A program made the position numbers and the translations under genes. Of a stretch of DNA of 64,000 bases, positions 1-8,416 are shown in pieces (positions within the stretch are counted from its first letter, which is position 1; each line of letters opens with the position of its first letter). The DNA is from Actinoallomurus liliacearum (GTDB lineage: Bacteria > Actinomycetota > Actinomycetes > Streptosporangiales > Streptosporangiaceae). A model generated the notes under the pieces. That model had not been told where the DNA came from, ran no database searches, and saw only the letters and a program-made list of their open reading frames with translations. The DNA lies in the NCBI RefSeq assembly GCF_039542035.1, contig NZ_BAABHJ010000008.1, positions 806,001 to 870,000 of the forward strand, read 5' to 3'.

Positions 1-432
1 ATGTTCAACGACCGCTACCGGGGGTCGATGTTCTTCGACATGGTGAAGGTGGCGATCACGCGGCTCGGCAAGATGCTGCACGACGAGCTGGCCCCGCACG
101 GGGTCACGTCGCTGTCGCTGACCCCCGGCTTCCTGCGCTCGGAGGAGGTCCTGGAGCACTTCGGCGTCACCGAGGAGAGCTGGCGCGACGGGATCGCCAA
201 GGACAAGTGGTTCGCGATCTCGGAGACGCCGCGCTACATCGGGCGGGCCGTCGCCGCGCTGGCCACCGACCCGGAGGTGGCGCGCTGGTCCGGCAAGGCG
301 CTGTCGTCCGGGGTGCTGGCGAAGCACTACGGCTTCACCGATCTCGACGGCTCGCAGCCGGAGGCGAGCCGGTTCTTCGAAGAGGTCTACTTCGGCGACA
401 AGAAGGACGCCCCGGTCGAGGACTACCGCTGA
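1..432 (+). CDS. SDR family oxidoreductase, C-terminal part (5' end outside window)
   Basis: The window opens inside this gene, so the Met at base 1 need not be its start. The 143 visible residues are the C-terminal half of a short-chain dehydrogenase/reductase: the active-site helix (YRGSMFFDMVK), then the SLTPGFLRSE segment after strand 6 and a C-terminal tail that shapes the substrate pocket. In SDRs of this type the catalytic pair is Y-x-x-x-K. Here the Lys is present (residue 16) but the Tyr position is Phe12 (FDMVK), so normal hydride-transfer chemistry may be lost. The Rossmann half is not visible. It ends at a strong bidirectional hairpin. SDR membership is confident; the substrate is unknown. 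Confidence 0.8.
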   Translation: MFNDRYRGSMFFDMVKVAITRLGKMLHDELAPHGVTSLSLTPGFLRSEEVLEHFGVTEESWRDGIAKDKWFAISETPRYIGRAVAALATDPEVARWSGKALSSGVLAKHYGFTDLDGSQPEASRFFEEVYFGDKKDAPVEDYR

Positions 433-436
433 TCTG

Positions 437-478
437 CGCCCCGGTTCTCCGTCGCCATGGCGACGGAGAACCGGGGCG
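437..478. terminator. Bidirectional terminator, 42-bp perfect palindrome
   Basis: The two 21-base arms (437-457 and 458-478) are perfectly complementary, centred on GCCATGGC. The palindrome lies between the convergent SDR and rlmB stops and is followed by TTGTTT on the + strand, so it probably terminates both transcripts. Confidence 0.8.
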
Positions 479-483
479 TTGTT

Positions 484-1410
484 TCAGGAGCGGCGACGGC
501 GGCGACTCGAGATCTCGTACATCGCGATGCCCGCCGCTACGCCGGCGTTCAGGGACTCGGCGTTCGGTCCCATCGGGATGTTGATGAGCAGGTCGCAGGT
601 CTCGGCGACCAGTCGTGACAGGCCCTTGCCCTCCGAGCCGACGACGAGCACGAGCGGGCCGCTCGCGGCCTCCAGGTCGCCGACGCCCACCGCCCCCCGC
701 GCGTCGAGCCCGGCGACGAACAGACCGGCGCTCTGGTACGCCTTCAGGGTCCGTACGAGGTTGGTGGCGCGGGCCACCGGGACCGAGGCGAGGGTCCCCG
801 CGGAGGTCTTCCACGCCCCGGCGGTCACGCCCGCCGCCCGGCGCTCGGGGACGAGCACGCCGTTCGCGCCGAACGCGGCGGCCGAGCGGACGATCGCCCC
901 CAGGTTGCGCGGGTCGGTCACGCCGTCGAGGGCCACGACGAGCTGCGGGGTGCCGCGCTGCAGCAGGTCGTCGGGGTGCGCGTAGCGGTACTCGGGGACC
1001 TGCAGGACGATGCCCTGGTGCACGGCCCGGTCGGTCATCCGGTCGAGCTCGGTCCGGCCCGCCTCGAGCAGCGGCACGCCGGCGTCCGTGGCCAGCTTGA
1101 TGGACTCGCGGACGCGGTCGTCGGAGGCGCCGGTCATGACGTACAGGGCGCTCGCCGGGATGCCCGCGCGCAACGCCTCGACGACCGGGTTACGGCCGGT
1201 GACCAGCTCCGGGCCGTCGGGCGCGGACCGTCGGCCGGTGCGCTCCGCGGGCGCGGACGAGGAGGGCGTACGGCGGGTGGTGCCGGCGGTGGTGGGTGTG
1301 CCGGTCCGCGTCGCCGACTTGGCGGCACGGGCGGTCTGCCGCTTGCCGTACCAGTGCCGGTCCTCCGCCTTCAAGGTGTGACTCGGCCCCTTCTTGCGAC
1401 GCTTCGCCAT
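484..1410 (-). CDS. rlmB: 23S rRNA (guanosine-2'-O-)-methyltransferase, RlmB/TrmH (SpoU) family
   Basis: This SpoU-class enzyme methylates a ribose 2'-OH in 23S rRNA (G2251 in E. coli) using SAM. The protein has a Lys/Arg-rich, Ser/Thr/Pro-rich N-terminal tail of about 70 residues, a substrate-binding domain beginning near VTGRNPVVEAL, and the SPOUT knot. Knot motifs seen are DGVTDPRNLGAIVRSA (motif 1), VVGSEGKGLS (motif 2) and IPMGPNAESLNAGVAA (motif 3). The Met at 1410 is chosen because GGAGGG lies 5 bases upstream; an ATG/GTG 21 bases earlier has no such site. Gene order rlmB, cysS, ispF, carD is the conserved actinobacterial one, here interrupted by other genes. Confidence 0.92.
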   Translation of the reverse strand: MAKRRKKGPSHTLKAEDRHWYGKRQTARAAKSATRTGTPTTAGTTRRTPSSSAPAERTGRRSAPDGPELVTGRNPVVEALRAGIPASALYVMTGASDDRVRESIKLATDAGVPLLEAGRTELDRMTDRAVHQGIVLQVPEYRYAHPDDLLQRGTPQLVVALDGVTDPRNLGAIVRSAAAFGANGVLVPERRAAGVTAGAWKTSAGTLASVPVARATNLVRTLKAYQSAGLFVAGLDARGAVGVGDLEAASGPLVLVVGSEGKGLSRLVAETCDLLINIPMGPNAESLNAGVAAGIAMYEISSRRRRRS

Positions 1411-1459
1411 GGTTGCCCTCCGCTGGTGCACAGGGCGCTGTCCCGCCCTCCGAAAAAGA

Positions 1460-1496
1460 GGCGATCTCTCGCCCGCCGAAAAGGCGATCTCTCGCC
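1460..1496. repeat. Two tandem hairpin repeats (GGCGATCTCTCGCC)
   Basis: The 14-mer GGCGATCTCTCGCC occurs at 1460-1473 and 1483-1496, each preceded by CCGAAAA. Each copy folds as a small hairpin (GGCGA/TCGCC). They sit between the Clp-N gene and rlmB, both on the minus strand, and could be a weak terminator or mRNA-stability element. Confidence 0.6.
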
Positions 1497-1508
1497 ACTC
1501 ACCAGACT

Positions 1509-2147
1509 CTACGCGGATCCGGGACCCGGCCTGTCCCGTAGGAGCCGCTCGATGCGCTCCAGCCGGCCTTCGATGGCGCTCAGCCGCCGCTCGATCGCCG
1601 ACTCCGGGGTGGACGGGCCCTCCGCCGCCGAGCTCTCCGCCGCCGGAGGCTCGGCCACCGGACGCCGTGGGGCCTCCGTCACCGGCTCCTCGGAAGGCGG
1701 TTCGGGGCTGCGCAGAGCGGCCATGACGTCACGGCGCACGTCGGAGGTGTCGACGCCGCACCGCTGGAGGACCCGGGCGCCGGCCCCTTCGGTCTCTCTG
1801 ATCAGGCCGAGGAGGATGTGCTCGCTGCGGATGTAGTCGTGGCCGAAGTACAACGCCTCGCGCAGCGACAGTTCGAGGACCTTCTTGGCGCGGGCCGTGA
1901 ACGGCACGTCGGTGTCGGGCGGCGTCGTTCCCCTCCCGACGAGCTCCTCGACGTCCCCGCGGGCGGTGTCGAGGGTGAGGCCGGCCGCGTCGAGGGCGCG
2001 CACCGCGCCGTCGGTGTCGCCGCGCAGCAGGCCGAGGAGAAGGTGCTCGGTGCCGATGTGCCCGTGCTCGAAGGCGCGGGCCTCTTCCTGGGCGTGGACG
2101 ACGACTCGGCGGGCGGTGTCGGTGAACCGCTCCAACACGTGCACCAC
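1509..2147 (-). CDS. Clp N-terminal (double ClpN repeat) protein without ATPase domain
   Basis: The protein has 212 residues. Residues 1-145 carry two ClpN repeats like the N domain of ClpC (FTDTARRVVVHAQEEAR with IGTEHLLLGLLR, then FTARAKKVLELSLREAL with IRSEHILLGLIRE). No Walker A/B or AAA+ region follows. Instead there is a Pro/Glu/Ala linker and a short coiled coil (residues about 180-205). Such stand-alone ClpN proteins may act as adaptors or decoys for ClpC, or bind similar substrates; this is inference. The start is GTG at 2147 or the adjacent GTG at 2144. It lies downstream of cysS on the same strand, with the 12-bp palindrome CCGGTTAACCGG (2228-2239) between them. Confidence 0.85.
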   Translation of the reverse strand: MVHVLERFTDTARRVVVHAQEEARAFEHGHIGTEHLLLGLLRGDTDGAVRALDAAGLTLDTARGDVEELVGRGTTPPDTDVPFTARAKKVLELSLREALYFGHDYIRSEHILLGLIRETEGAGARVLQRCGVDTSDVRRDVMAALRSPEPPSEEPVTEAPRRPVAEPPAAESSAAEGPSTPESAIERRLSAIEGRLERIERLLRDRPGPGSA

Positions 2148-2290
2148 CTCGGCAGGGGAGGTACGGCCCGGCCGGGGCGGCCGGTGGGACCCAATCTCCT
2201 CGAACGGTACGTCCCCACCGGAACGGCCCGGTTAACCGGATCGGACGCCGCCATGTCGCGGCGCCCGGTCCTGCGACGCGTCCGCGCCGG

Positions 2291-3682
2291 TCAGGAGCGC
2301 TTGAGCTCCCAGCGTGGGCCGCGCGGGGTGTCCTCGATGAGGATGCCGGCGGCGGTCAGGCCGTCGCGGATGGCGTCCGCCGCGGCGTAGTCCTTGCGGG
2401 CACGGGCCGCCTGCCGCTGCTCCAGGGCCACCGACACGAGCGCGTCGACGACGTCGCGAAGGTCGCCGGCCGTGCCCTCCCACTGCGCCGACAGCGGGTC
2501 GAGGCCGAGGGCGCCGAGCATCGCGCGCACTTCGCCGAGGGCGCGGGTCACGGTGTCCTTGTCGCCCGCGGCGAGCGCGGTGTTGCCCTCGCGCACCGCC
2601 TCGTGCACGACGGCCAGCGCCTGCGGCACGCCCAGGTCGTCGTTCATCGCGTCGGCGAACGGCGCCGGCAGGGCGCCGGGCTCGACCCGGCCCGCCAGCT
2701 CGACGGCACGCGTCACGAACCCCTCGACGCGCTGGTACGCCACCGCGGCCTCGCGCAGCGCCTCGTCGGAGTAGTCGATGATCGACCGGTAGTGCGCGGC
2801 GGCGAGGTAGTAGCGGACCTCCACCGGCCGGGCCCGGTCCAGCAGGTCGGTCAGCAGCACGACGTTGCCGACGGACTTGCTCATCTTCTCGCCGTTCACC
2901 GTGAGCAGGCCGTTGTGCAGCCAGTAGCGGGCGAACCCGTCACCGGCCGCGGTCGACTGCGCCAGCTCGTTCTCGTGGTGCGGGAAGATCAGATCGACGC
3001 CGCCGCCGTGGATGTCGAACGTCGCGCCGAGGTACTTGGTCGACATCGCCGAGCACTCGAGGTGCCAGCCGGGACGGCCGGGACCCCACGGCGTCTCCCA
3101 GCTCGGCTCGCCCGGTTTGGCGCCCTTCCACAGCGCGAAGTCGCGCGGGTCGCGCTTGGCCGCCTCGTTGGGGGTGTCGCCGGCCGGCCGCATGCTGTCG
3201 AGCCGCTGGTTGGACAGCGCGCCGTAGCGGTCGGCCCAGGAGGCCACGTCGAAGTAGACGTCGCCCTCGACCGTGTAGGCGTGGCCGGCCTCGATGAGGC
3301 GGCGCATCAGCACGATCATCTCGGGGACGTGCCCGGTCGCCCGCGGCTCGATCGTCGGGGGCAGGCAGCCGAGCGCGTCGTAGCCGCGGCCGAAGACGCG
3401 CTGGTTGGCCTCGGCCACCGCGAACCACGGCACGCCCGTCTCCGCAGACACCCGAATGATCTTGTCGTCGATGTCGGTGATGTTCCGGACGAACGTCACG
3501 TCGTACCCGGAGGCGAGCAGCCAGCGGTAGACGAGGTCGTAGATGACGCCGGAGCGCATGTGTCCGATGTGCGGAGCGGCCTGCGGGGTGGCACCACACA
3601 CGTAGATCCCCGCCCGGCCCGCCTGCAGCGGGACGAATTCGCGGATGCCACGGGTACCGGTGTCGTAAAGGCGCAGGCTCAC
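2291..3682 (-). CDS. cysS: Cysteinyl-tRNA synthetase
   Basis: CysS charges tRNA-Cys in the cytoplasm. Class I signatures are present: the HIGH motif (APHIGHMRSGVIYD), KMSKSVGN for the adenylate loop, and the Cys/His set for the zinc that recognises cysteine (CGAT near the N-terminus, ECSAM, and the FPHHENE segment). A DALR-like helical region closes the protein. The GTG at 3682 gives a product starting (M)SLRLYDTGTR, as in typical CysS, with 463 residues. The frame stays open to 3742, but the extra 20 residues look non-native. It is in the conserved neighbourhood of rlmB and ispF. The minus-strand membrane protein upstream ends at 3743. Confidence 0.95.
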   Translation of the reverse strand: MSLRLYDTGTRGIREFVPLQAGRAGIYVCGATPQAAPHIGHMRSGVIYDLVYRWLLASGYDVTFVRNITDIDDKIIRVSAETGVPWFAVAEANQRVFGRGYDALGCLPPTIEPRATGHVPEMIVLMRRLIEAGHAYTVEGDVYFDVASWADRYGALSNQRLDSMRPAGDTPNEAAKRDPRDFALWKGAKPGEPSWETPWGPGRPGWHLECSAMSTKYLGATFDIHGGGVDLIFPHHENELAQSTAAGDGFARYWLHNGLLTVNGEKMSKSVGNVVLLTDLLDRARPVEVRYYLAAAHYRSIIDYSDEALREAAVAYQRVEGFVTRAVELAGRVEPGALPAPFADAMNDDLGVPQALAVVHEAVREGNTALAAGDKDTVTRALGEVRAMLGALGLDPLSAQWEGTAGDLRDVVDALVSVALEQRQAARARKDYAAADAIRDGLTAAGILIEDTPRGPRWELKRS

Positions 3683-3742
3683 GCGTAAGAGGCTATTCGA
3701 TGCCGGTCCGGTCCCGTCACTGAAATCGCGTCCCTCACCCAT

Positions 3743-4594
3743 TCATGACCTCACCGGTCGGCCGGATTTCCCGTCCACCCGCGCCCCGTCGTCCAGGCCG
3801 CGCAGCCGCCGGGTCAGCTCGCCGAACGCCACGACGTTCGGGACCTCGGCGGCGATCGCCGTCAGCCCGGCCGGGCGGTCGGCGCGGTCGATGTGGACCA
3901 TGCCGCCCTCGATCTTCACCCGGTCCACGTTCTCCCACGGCACGTACTCACCGTCTTTGGCGATGCCCTGACGGGTGACGCCGAACGGTCCCAGCCGCAC
4001 CTTGCCGCCGGTCTCGACGCGGGACAGGTACTTGGGCAGCATCCGTTCGGTCACCGCGCGGGACACGGTCTCGACCAGTTCGCGGCCGCCGGGGACGCTC
4101 CCGTCGATCAGGGCCTCGGCCTCGGCCCCCGCCCGGCCGGTCAGGGTCAGCCGCCACGTGACCGTCCCGGTCGCGGCCCGGCGTACGCCGGAGACGCGCA
4201 CTTCGGTGACGGCGTCCCAGGCAAGGGGCGTCGCCGCGCGCCAGGAGGACAGTACGACGCCGTTCTCGAACAGGTGGACCGTCGAGCCCCGCGCCGGCAG
4301 GACCTCGCGTACGAGGACGCGGCCGGCCGCACCGAGGTACGCGACGGTGAGCAGCAGGGCGAGCCCGGACGCCCACCCCAAGCCGTCGAACAGGAACGCG
4401 ACGGTGAAGGGCAGCAGCAGAATCCCCGGCAGACCCAGCAGCACCAGCCAGGCGCGGGACCGCCGGTCGACGGGCCGGGGATCATGCCCGGCCCGGAACT
4501 CGCCGAGCCGCTCATCCTCGGCGACCCGGCGGACACGAGGCGGGAGATCAGTCGCGGTCCCCGCTTTTACCGCGAAGAGGGGGAAATTGGACAT
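3743..4594 (-). CDS. Membrane protein of unknown function (DUF6585-like)
   Basis: This 283-residue protein has two adjacent membrane helices (about residues 47-70 and 73-92) after a charged N-terminus. A cytoplasmic or surface beta-rich domain follows, with HLFENGVVLSSW and a second half with FGVTRQGIAKDGEYVPWENV. The repeated 'gene field / WDAVTEV, WENVDRVKI' pattern looks like two PH-like sheets and resembles proteins labelled DUF6585; that family assignment is from memory. The Met at 4594 (MSNFPLFAVK) was chosen because further upstream the frame runs into a low-complexity tandem-repeat tract that is open in several frames and unlikely to be coding. Function unknown. Confidence 0.7.
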   Translation of the reverse strand: MSNFPLFAVKAGTATDLPPRVRRVAEDERLGEFRAGHDPRPVDRRSRAWLVLLGLPGILLLPFTVAFLFDGLGWASGLALLLTVAYLGAAGRVLVREVLPARGSTVHLFENGVVLSSWRAATPLAWDAVTEVRVSGVRRAATGTVTWRLTLTGRAGAEAEALIDGSVPGGRELVETVSRAVTERMLPKYLSRVETGGKVRLGPFGVTRQGIAKDGEYVPWENVDRVKIEGGMVHIDRADRPAGLTAIAAEVPNVVAFGELTRRLRGLDDGARVDGKSGRPVRS

Positions 4595-4639
4595 CGACCG
4601 GCCGCATACCCACGAACGACCCTTTTGAAGCCCGACCGC

Positions 4640-4965
4640 CGGATCCGGCCACACCCCACACTCCATCCCGGCGCGGCACACCCCGCCCCTGTCCTGGCGC
4701 GCCACACATCGCAGCCCCGTCCCGACGCGGCACACCCCGCGCCCGTCCCGGCGCGCCACACATCGCAGCCCCGTCCCGACGCGGCATACCCCGCCCGCGC
4801 CCGTCCCGGCAGACCTCGGCCCCCGCCCCTGGCCCGGCCCGGCACACCCCGACCCGGCCGCGGCACACCCACGCCTCGCCCCGGCGCGGTACATATCCCG
4901 CAGCGCCATCGGCGCGGCGCATCCCGTGCCGCGCCGGGCGACACGCGGTGCGGGATGAGAGCGGG
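4640..4965. repeat. GC-rich minisatellite, ~27-bp degenerate unit
   Basis: The 412-bp gap between the divergent genes at 4594 and 5007 is mostly a degenerate tandem repeat. The clearest part is a 45-base block at 4696-4740 repeated at 4750-4794 with one mismatch (period 54, i.e. two 27-base units). Units alternate between CCCGTCCCGGCGCGCCACAC and CCCGTCCCGACGCGGCACAC types and decay towards 4960. The tract is open in several frames because the period is a multiple of three. No clear gene is seen in it; promoters for both flanking genes must lie at its edges. Confidence 0.75.
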
Positions 4966-5006
4966 AACACGTTGATCCGGTCAAGATAAGGGAACCCTCC
5001 GAGACG

Positions 5007-6545
5007 ATGGTTGGCTTCCCTGCTATGAGTGACTCCCCCGCTCCGTACTCCCCGGCGCAGCGGCGGCTGCTGACGGCGGCCGGCGGCCTCGGCGTCGCGG
5101 CGCTGGCCGGCGCGACGTTCGTGCTGTCCTACGACGACCTGCGGGCGCTCGCCCTCCACGGCGGCGCGGCCCGCGACCGGGCGTTCCTGTACCCCGGCAT
5201 GGTCGACGGCCTGGTCGTCGTCGTGATCCTGTCGATCCTGATCGCCCGCCGGGCGCCCTGGTGGGCGCGCGCGGTCCGCTGGCTGCTGCTCCTGGCGCTG
5301 ATCGTCGGCGCCGGCGCGGCCGGGGTCGAGCGCGCGGTCCACGGCTACGGCGGCCTGTCGCACGCGTGGCTGTCCGGAGGGGTCGCGGCGGCCCCCTGGG
5401 TGATCCTCGCCGTCGCCGTCTGGCTCTGGCTGTCCATGATCAAACAGCTCGTACGGACCCGGCGGCGGGACGCCGCGGCACCTGCGGCCCCGGAGCCCTC
5501 GCCGGACACGCCCGACACGCCGGACGACGACCGGGCGTTCATCCCTGGCCTTACCGACGAGGCGTACGCCGAGACCCGGCCGCTCCCGCGGCCCGCCCCG
5601 CCCCGCGCCCTGGAGCCCGGCCCCGACGCCGTACGAGACCGGCCGCACGAGAGCGCCTCTCCAGCCGTGTCCGACGGTCCGGCAGCCGAGCCCGTACGGG
5701 GCCGGGAACGGTTGCCGGGCCTCCCGCCGGCCGAGCCCGTACGAGACCACGGACCGTTGCCGGACCTCCCGCCGGCCGAGCCCGTACGAGACCACGGACC
5801 GTTGCCGGACCTCCCACCGGCCGAGGTCCGCGACGACGACGGTCCGGAGCCGGAACGACCGCTCGAGACCGCATCGGGCCGGACGCCGGAGACCGCGCCG
5901 GACCGGACGCGTGAGGACCGGCTCTCCCCGCTCCTCCCGGTGGCCGACACCGGTGCGGAGGCGGAGCCGGCGCTCCCGCCCGAGTTGGAGCGGCAGGCGG
6001 ATCGCGCGTGGCAGCCCGGCCCGGCGCTGCCCCCCGGCGTGGCGCCCAAGATCGATCACGGCACCGACCAGGATTCCCGGCCCGCGGGACACACGGAGCC
6101 GGACACTGACCTCGTACCGGATACGGACCCGGAGGTGGTGGCGCCCATGCAGAACACGCCCGTGGACCCGGAGCAGGAGGAGCCCGCGCCGCGCTGGGTG
6201 GCCCGGACCTCGCTGCCGACGGACGTGCGGCTGGTCGGGCCGCCGCAGACCAGGCAGCGGCTCGGCGACACGCAGCCCGACGGCATCAGGCTGCCCGACA
6301 CCGACCCGGACGGCATCCCGATGCCTGGTGTGGCCGACGAGACGCCCGCCGGCGAGGAGGAGGACGCGTACGCCGACGACCGGGCCGAGGACCCGGACGT
6401 CGGCGCCGAGGCCGACGACGCCCGTCCGTGGAGCCCGGAGGACGGGGGTCCGTGGGCCTCCGGCTCCGGAGGGTCCGGCGGCGGGGAGGAGCCGACGCCG
6501 CCGTCGAGCAAGTTCCGCAGCTCGCCCACCCCGCCTCGCGGCTGA
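5007..6545 (+). CDS. DUF2637-type membrane protein with long acidic, Pro-rich tail
   Basis: The N-terminal 150 residues contain four membrane helices (about 24-45, 62-84, 92-112, 130-147) with the pattern FLYPGMVDGLVVVVILSILI typical of actinobacterial DUF2637 (SpdB-like) proteins. These are often linked to plasmid transfer or differentiation genes. The remaining ~360 residues are a disordered Asp/Glu/Pro-rich cytoplasmic tail. It includes three 15-residue repeats of the type EPVRDHGPLPDLPPA and ends in a Gly-rich stretch. The start at 5007 has only a weak GAG site; the Met at 5025 (MSDSPAPYS) is an alternative. It stands alone, 67 bp upstream of fumarylacetoacetase. Confidence 0.8.
   Translation: MVGFPAMSDSPAPYSPAQRRLLTAAGGLGVAALAGATFVLSYDDLRALALHGGAARDRAFLYPGMVDGLVVVVILSILIARRAPWWARAVRWLLLLALIVGAGAAGVERAVHGYGGLSHAWLSGGVAAAPWVILAVAVWLWLSMIKQLVRTRRRDAAAPAAPEPSPDTPDTPDDDRAFIPGLTDEAYAETRPLPRPAPPRALEPGPDAVRDRPHESASPAVSDGPAAEPVRGRERLPGLPPAEPVRDHGPLPDLPPAEPVRDHGPLPDLPPAEVRDDDGPEPERPLETASGRTPETAPDRTREDRLSPLLPVADTGAEAEPALPPELERQADRAWQPGPALPPGVAPKIDHGTDQDSRPAGHTEPDTDLVPDTDPEVVAPMQNTPVDPEQEEPAPRWVARTSLPTDVRLVGPPQTRQRLGDTQPDGIRLPDTDPDGIPMPGVADETPAGEEEDAYADDRAEDPDVGAEADDARPWSPEDGGPWASGSGGSGGGEEPTPPSSKFRSSPTPPRG
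5688..5822 (+). repeat. Three 45-bp tandem repeats inside the DUF2637 gene
   Basis: Units 5688-5732, 5733-5777 and 5778-5822 each encode a 15-residue EPVRDHGPLPDLPPA-like segment. Units 2 and 3 are almost identical at the DNA level; unit 1 is more diverged. This suggests recent in-frame expansion of the tail. Confidence 0.85.
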
Positions 6546-6612
6546 ACCGAGCGCGCGGACGTGGTCCGCCGGACGTATCGGATCCAGAAGCACGCCTGGG
6601 AAGGTAGGGATC

Positions 6613-7818
6613 ATGGAGACGTGGGTCGACGTGCCCGAGGGCAGCGGTTTCGGGGTGGAGAACCTGCCGTACGGCGTGTTCTCCCGGCGCGGCGAGCTGC
6701 CGCGGGTGGGGGTCGCGATCGGCGACCACGTGCTGGACCTGGCCGAGCTCGCGGCGGCGGGGCTGCTGGCCGACCGGCGCTGGTTCGCCGCCGGAACGCT
6801 GAACTCCTTCATGTCCGCCGGACGCCCCGTCTGGCAGGCGACCCGGGACCGCCTGATCACGCTGCTCACCGACTCAGGGCATCGCGGATCGGTCGAGCCG
6901 CACCTGGTCCCGCTGCGCGAGATCGAGCTGCACCTGCCGTTCGACGTCGCCGACTACGTCGACTTCTACTCGTCCCGCGACCACGCGGTGAACGTCGGCC
7001 AGATCTTCCGGCCGGGCGCGGAGTCGCTGCCGCCCAACTGGCTGCACCTGCCGATCGGCTACCACGGCCGGTCCGGCACCGTCGTGCCATCCGGGACGCC
7101 GATCGTACGGCCCTGCGGCCAGCGCCGGACTGATGACGGGCCGGTGTTCGGGCCCTCGGTCAAGCTGGACGTCGAGGCGGAGGTCGGCTTCGTCGTGGGC
7201 GTGCCCTCGGCGCTCGGCCGACCGGTGCCGACGGCCGGGTTCCGGGATCACGTGTTCGGCTTCGTCCTGGTCAACGACTGGAGCGCGCGGGACATCCAGG
7301 CGTGGGAGTACCAGCCGCTCGGGCCGTTCCTCGGCAAGTCGTTCGCGACGTCGATCTCGCCGTGGGTGGTGCCCCTCGCGGCGCTCGAGAGCGCCCGTAC
7401 GACCCCGCCGGCCCAGGCGCCGGAGCCGCTGCCGTACCTGCGCTGCGACGAGCCCTGGGGGCTCGACCTGACGCTGCGGATCGAGCTCAACGGGCACGTG
7501 GTCAGCCGCCCGCCGTTCGCGACGATGTACTGGACCGCGCCGCAGCAGCTCGCGCACGCGACCGTCAACGGCGCGGCGCTGCGCACCGGTGACCTGATGG
7601 CCTCCGGGACGGTGTCCGGGCCGGATCGGAACCAGCGCGGCAGCCTCATCGAGCTCACGTGGGACGGCCGGGATCCCCTGGTGCTGCCCGACGGGCAGCG
7701 CCGGGGCTACCTGGAGGACGGCGACACCGTACGGATCCAGGCGACCGCGGCCGGGCCCGGCGGCGCGCCGATCGGGTTCGGCGAGGTAGCGGGGACCGTC
7801 ATGCCGGTGCTCTGCTGA
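6613..7818 (+). CDS. fahA: Fumarylacetoacetase
   Basis: This enzyme hydrolyses 4-fumarylacetoacetate to fumarate and acetoacetate, the last step of tyrosine/homogentisate breakdown. The 401-residue length matches the two-domain family: an N-terminal domain (GFGVENLPYGVF) and the FAH catalytic domain. Seen are the metal and catalytic segments DFYSSRDHAVNVG (metal Asp, catalytic His), KLDVEAEVGFVVG (Glu-x-Glu), VNDWSARDIQAWEY (Asp) and the lid motif LGKSFATSISPWVVP. The ATG at 6613 has AAGGTAGGGA upstream, although the frame stays open to 5911. No other tyrosine-catabolic gene is adjacent. Confidence 0.95.
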   Translation: METWVDVPEGSGFGVENLPYGVFSRRGELPRVGVAIGDHVLDLAELAAAGLLADRRWFAAGTLNSFMSAGRPVWQATRDRLITLLTDSGHRGSVEPHLVPLREIELHLPFDVADYVDFYSSRDHAVNVGQIFRPGAESLPPNWLHLPIGYHGRSGTVVPSGTPIVRPCGQRRTDDGPVFGPSVKLDVEAEVGFVVGVPSALGRPVPTAGFRDHVFGFVLVNDWSARDIQAWEYQPLGPFLGKSFATSISPWVVPLAALESARTTPPAQAPEPLPYLRCDEPWGLDLTLRIELNGHVVSRPPFATMYWTAPQQLAHATVNGAALRTGDLMASGTVSGPDRNQRGSLIELTWDGRDPLVLPDGQRRGYLEDGDTVRIQATAAGPGGAPIGFGEVAGTVMPVLC

Positions 7819-7929
7819 CCCGTGGGGAACCGCCCGATCGCCCCTGAGGCCCGTACGCCGCAGCGGCGGTCAGCCGAGCACGAGGCGTGCCGGAGACGTT
7901 TTCGGCGAGCGCGGGCGCGCCGAAGGCGG

Positions 7930-8412
7930 TCAGACGAGGATGAGGGCCGTGGCGATGGCGGCCAGGCCCTCTCCGCGGCCTGTGAGGCCCAGCCCGTCCG
8001 TCGTGGTGCCGGCGATGCTGACCGGGACGCCGCCGAGCGCCTCGCTCAGTGTCTTCTCCGCCTCCGCCCGCCGCTTGCCGATCCGCGGGCGCACGCCGAT
8101 GACCTGGATCGAGACGTTGCCGATCGCGTGGCCCGCCGCCGTGATGCGGCGCTCGACCTCACGCAGGAGGTCGACGCCGGAGGCTCCCGCCCAGCGCGGG
8201 TCGGAGGTGCCGAAGACGGCGCCCAGGTCGCCGAGCCCGGCGGCCGACAGGAGCGCGTCACAGGCCGCGTGCGCCGCGACGTCGCCGTCGGAGTGGCCCG
8301 CGAGGCCGTCGCCCTCGTCGGACCAGTCGAGGCCGGCAACCCGGAGCGGGCGGCCCGAAGCGAACGGGTGGACGTCGACTCCGACGCCCACCCGTGGAAA
8401 CCGTGTCGCCAA
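7930..8412 (-). CDS. ispF: 2-C-methyl-D-erythritol 2,4-cyclodiphosphate synthase
   Basis: IspF forms the cyclic diphosphate of the MEP isoprenoid pathway as a homotrimer with zinc. Motifs seen are GVGVDVHPF (Zn Asp and His), GHSDGDVAAHAACDALLSAA (Zn His and trimer core) and TTTDGLGLTGRGEGLAA. The frame is open far upstream but overlaps carD there. The likely start is TTG at 8412 (MATRFPRVGVG), five bases after the carD stop, or GTG at 8391. Usually ispD lies between carD and ispF; here it is absent, so the methylerythritol cytidylyltransferase must be encoded elsewhere. Confidence 0.93.
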   Translation of the reverse strand: MATRFPRVGVGVDVHPFASGRPLRVAGLDWSDEGDGLAGHSDGDVAAHAACDALLSAAGLGDLGAVFGTSDPRWAGASGVDLLREVERRITAAGHAIGNVSIQVIGVRPRIGKRRAEAEKTLSEALGGVPVSIAGTTTDGLGLTGRGEGLAAIATALILV

Positions 8413-8416
8413 GGCG

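Noticed and set aside
4640..4965. CRISPR array
   Set aside because: Units are ~27 bp tandem without unique spacers.
4548..6869. A very long open frame on the minus strand across the minisatellite, the DUF2637 gene and the start of fahA
   Set aside because: It is Arg/Pro/Gly-rich without any recognisable domain and is opposite to clear genes. High GC keeps such frames open.
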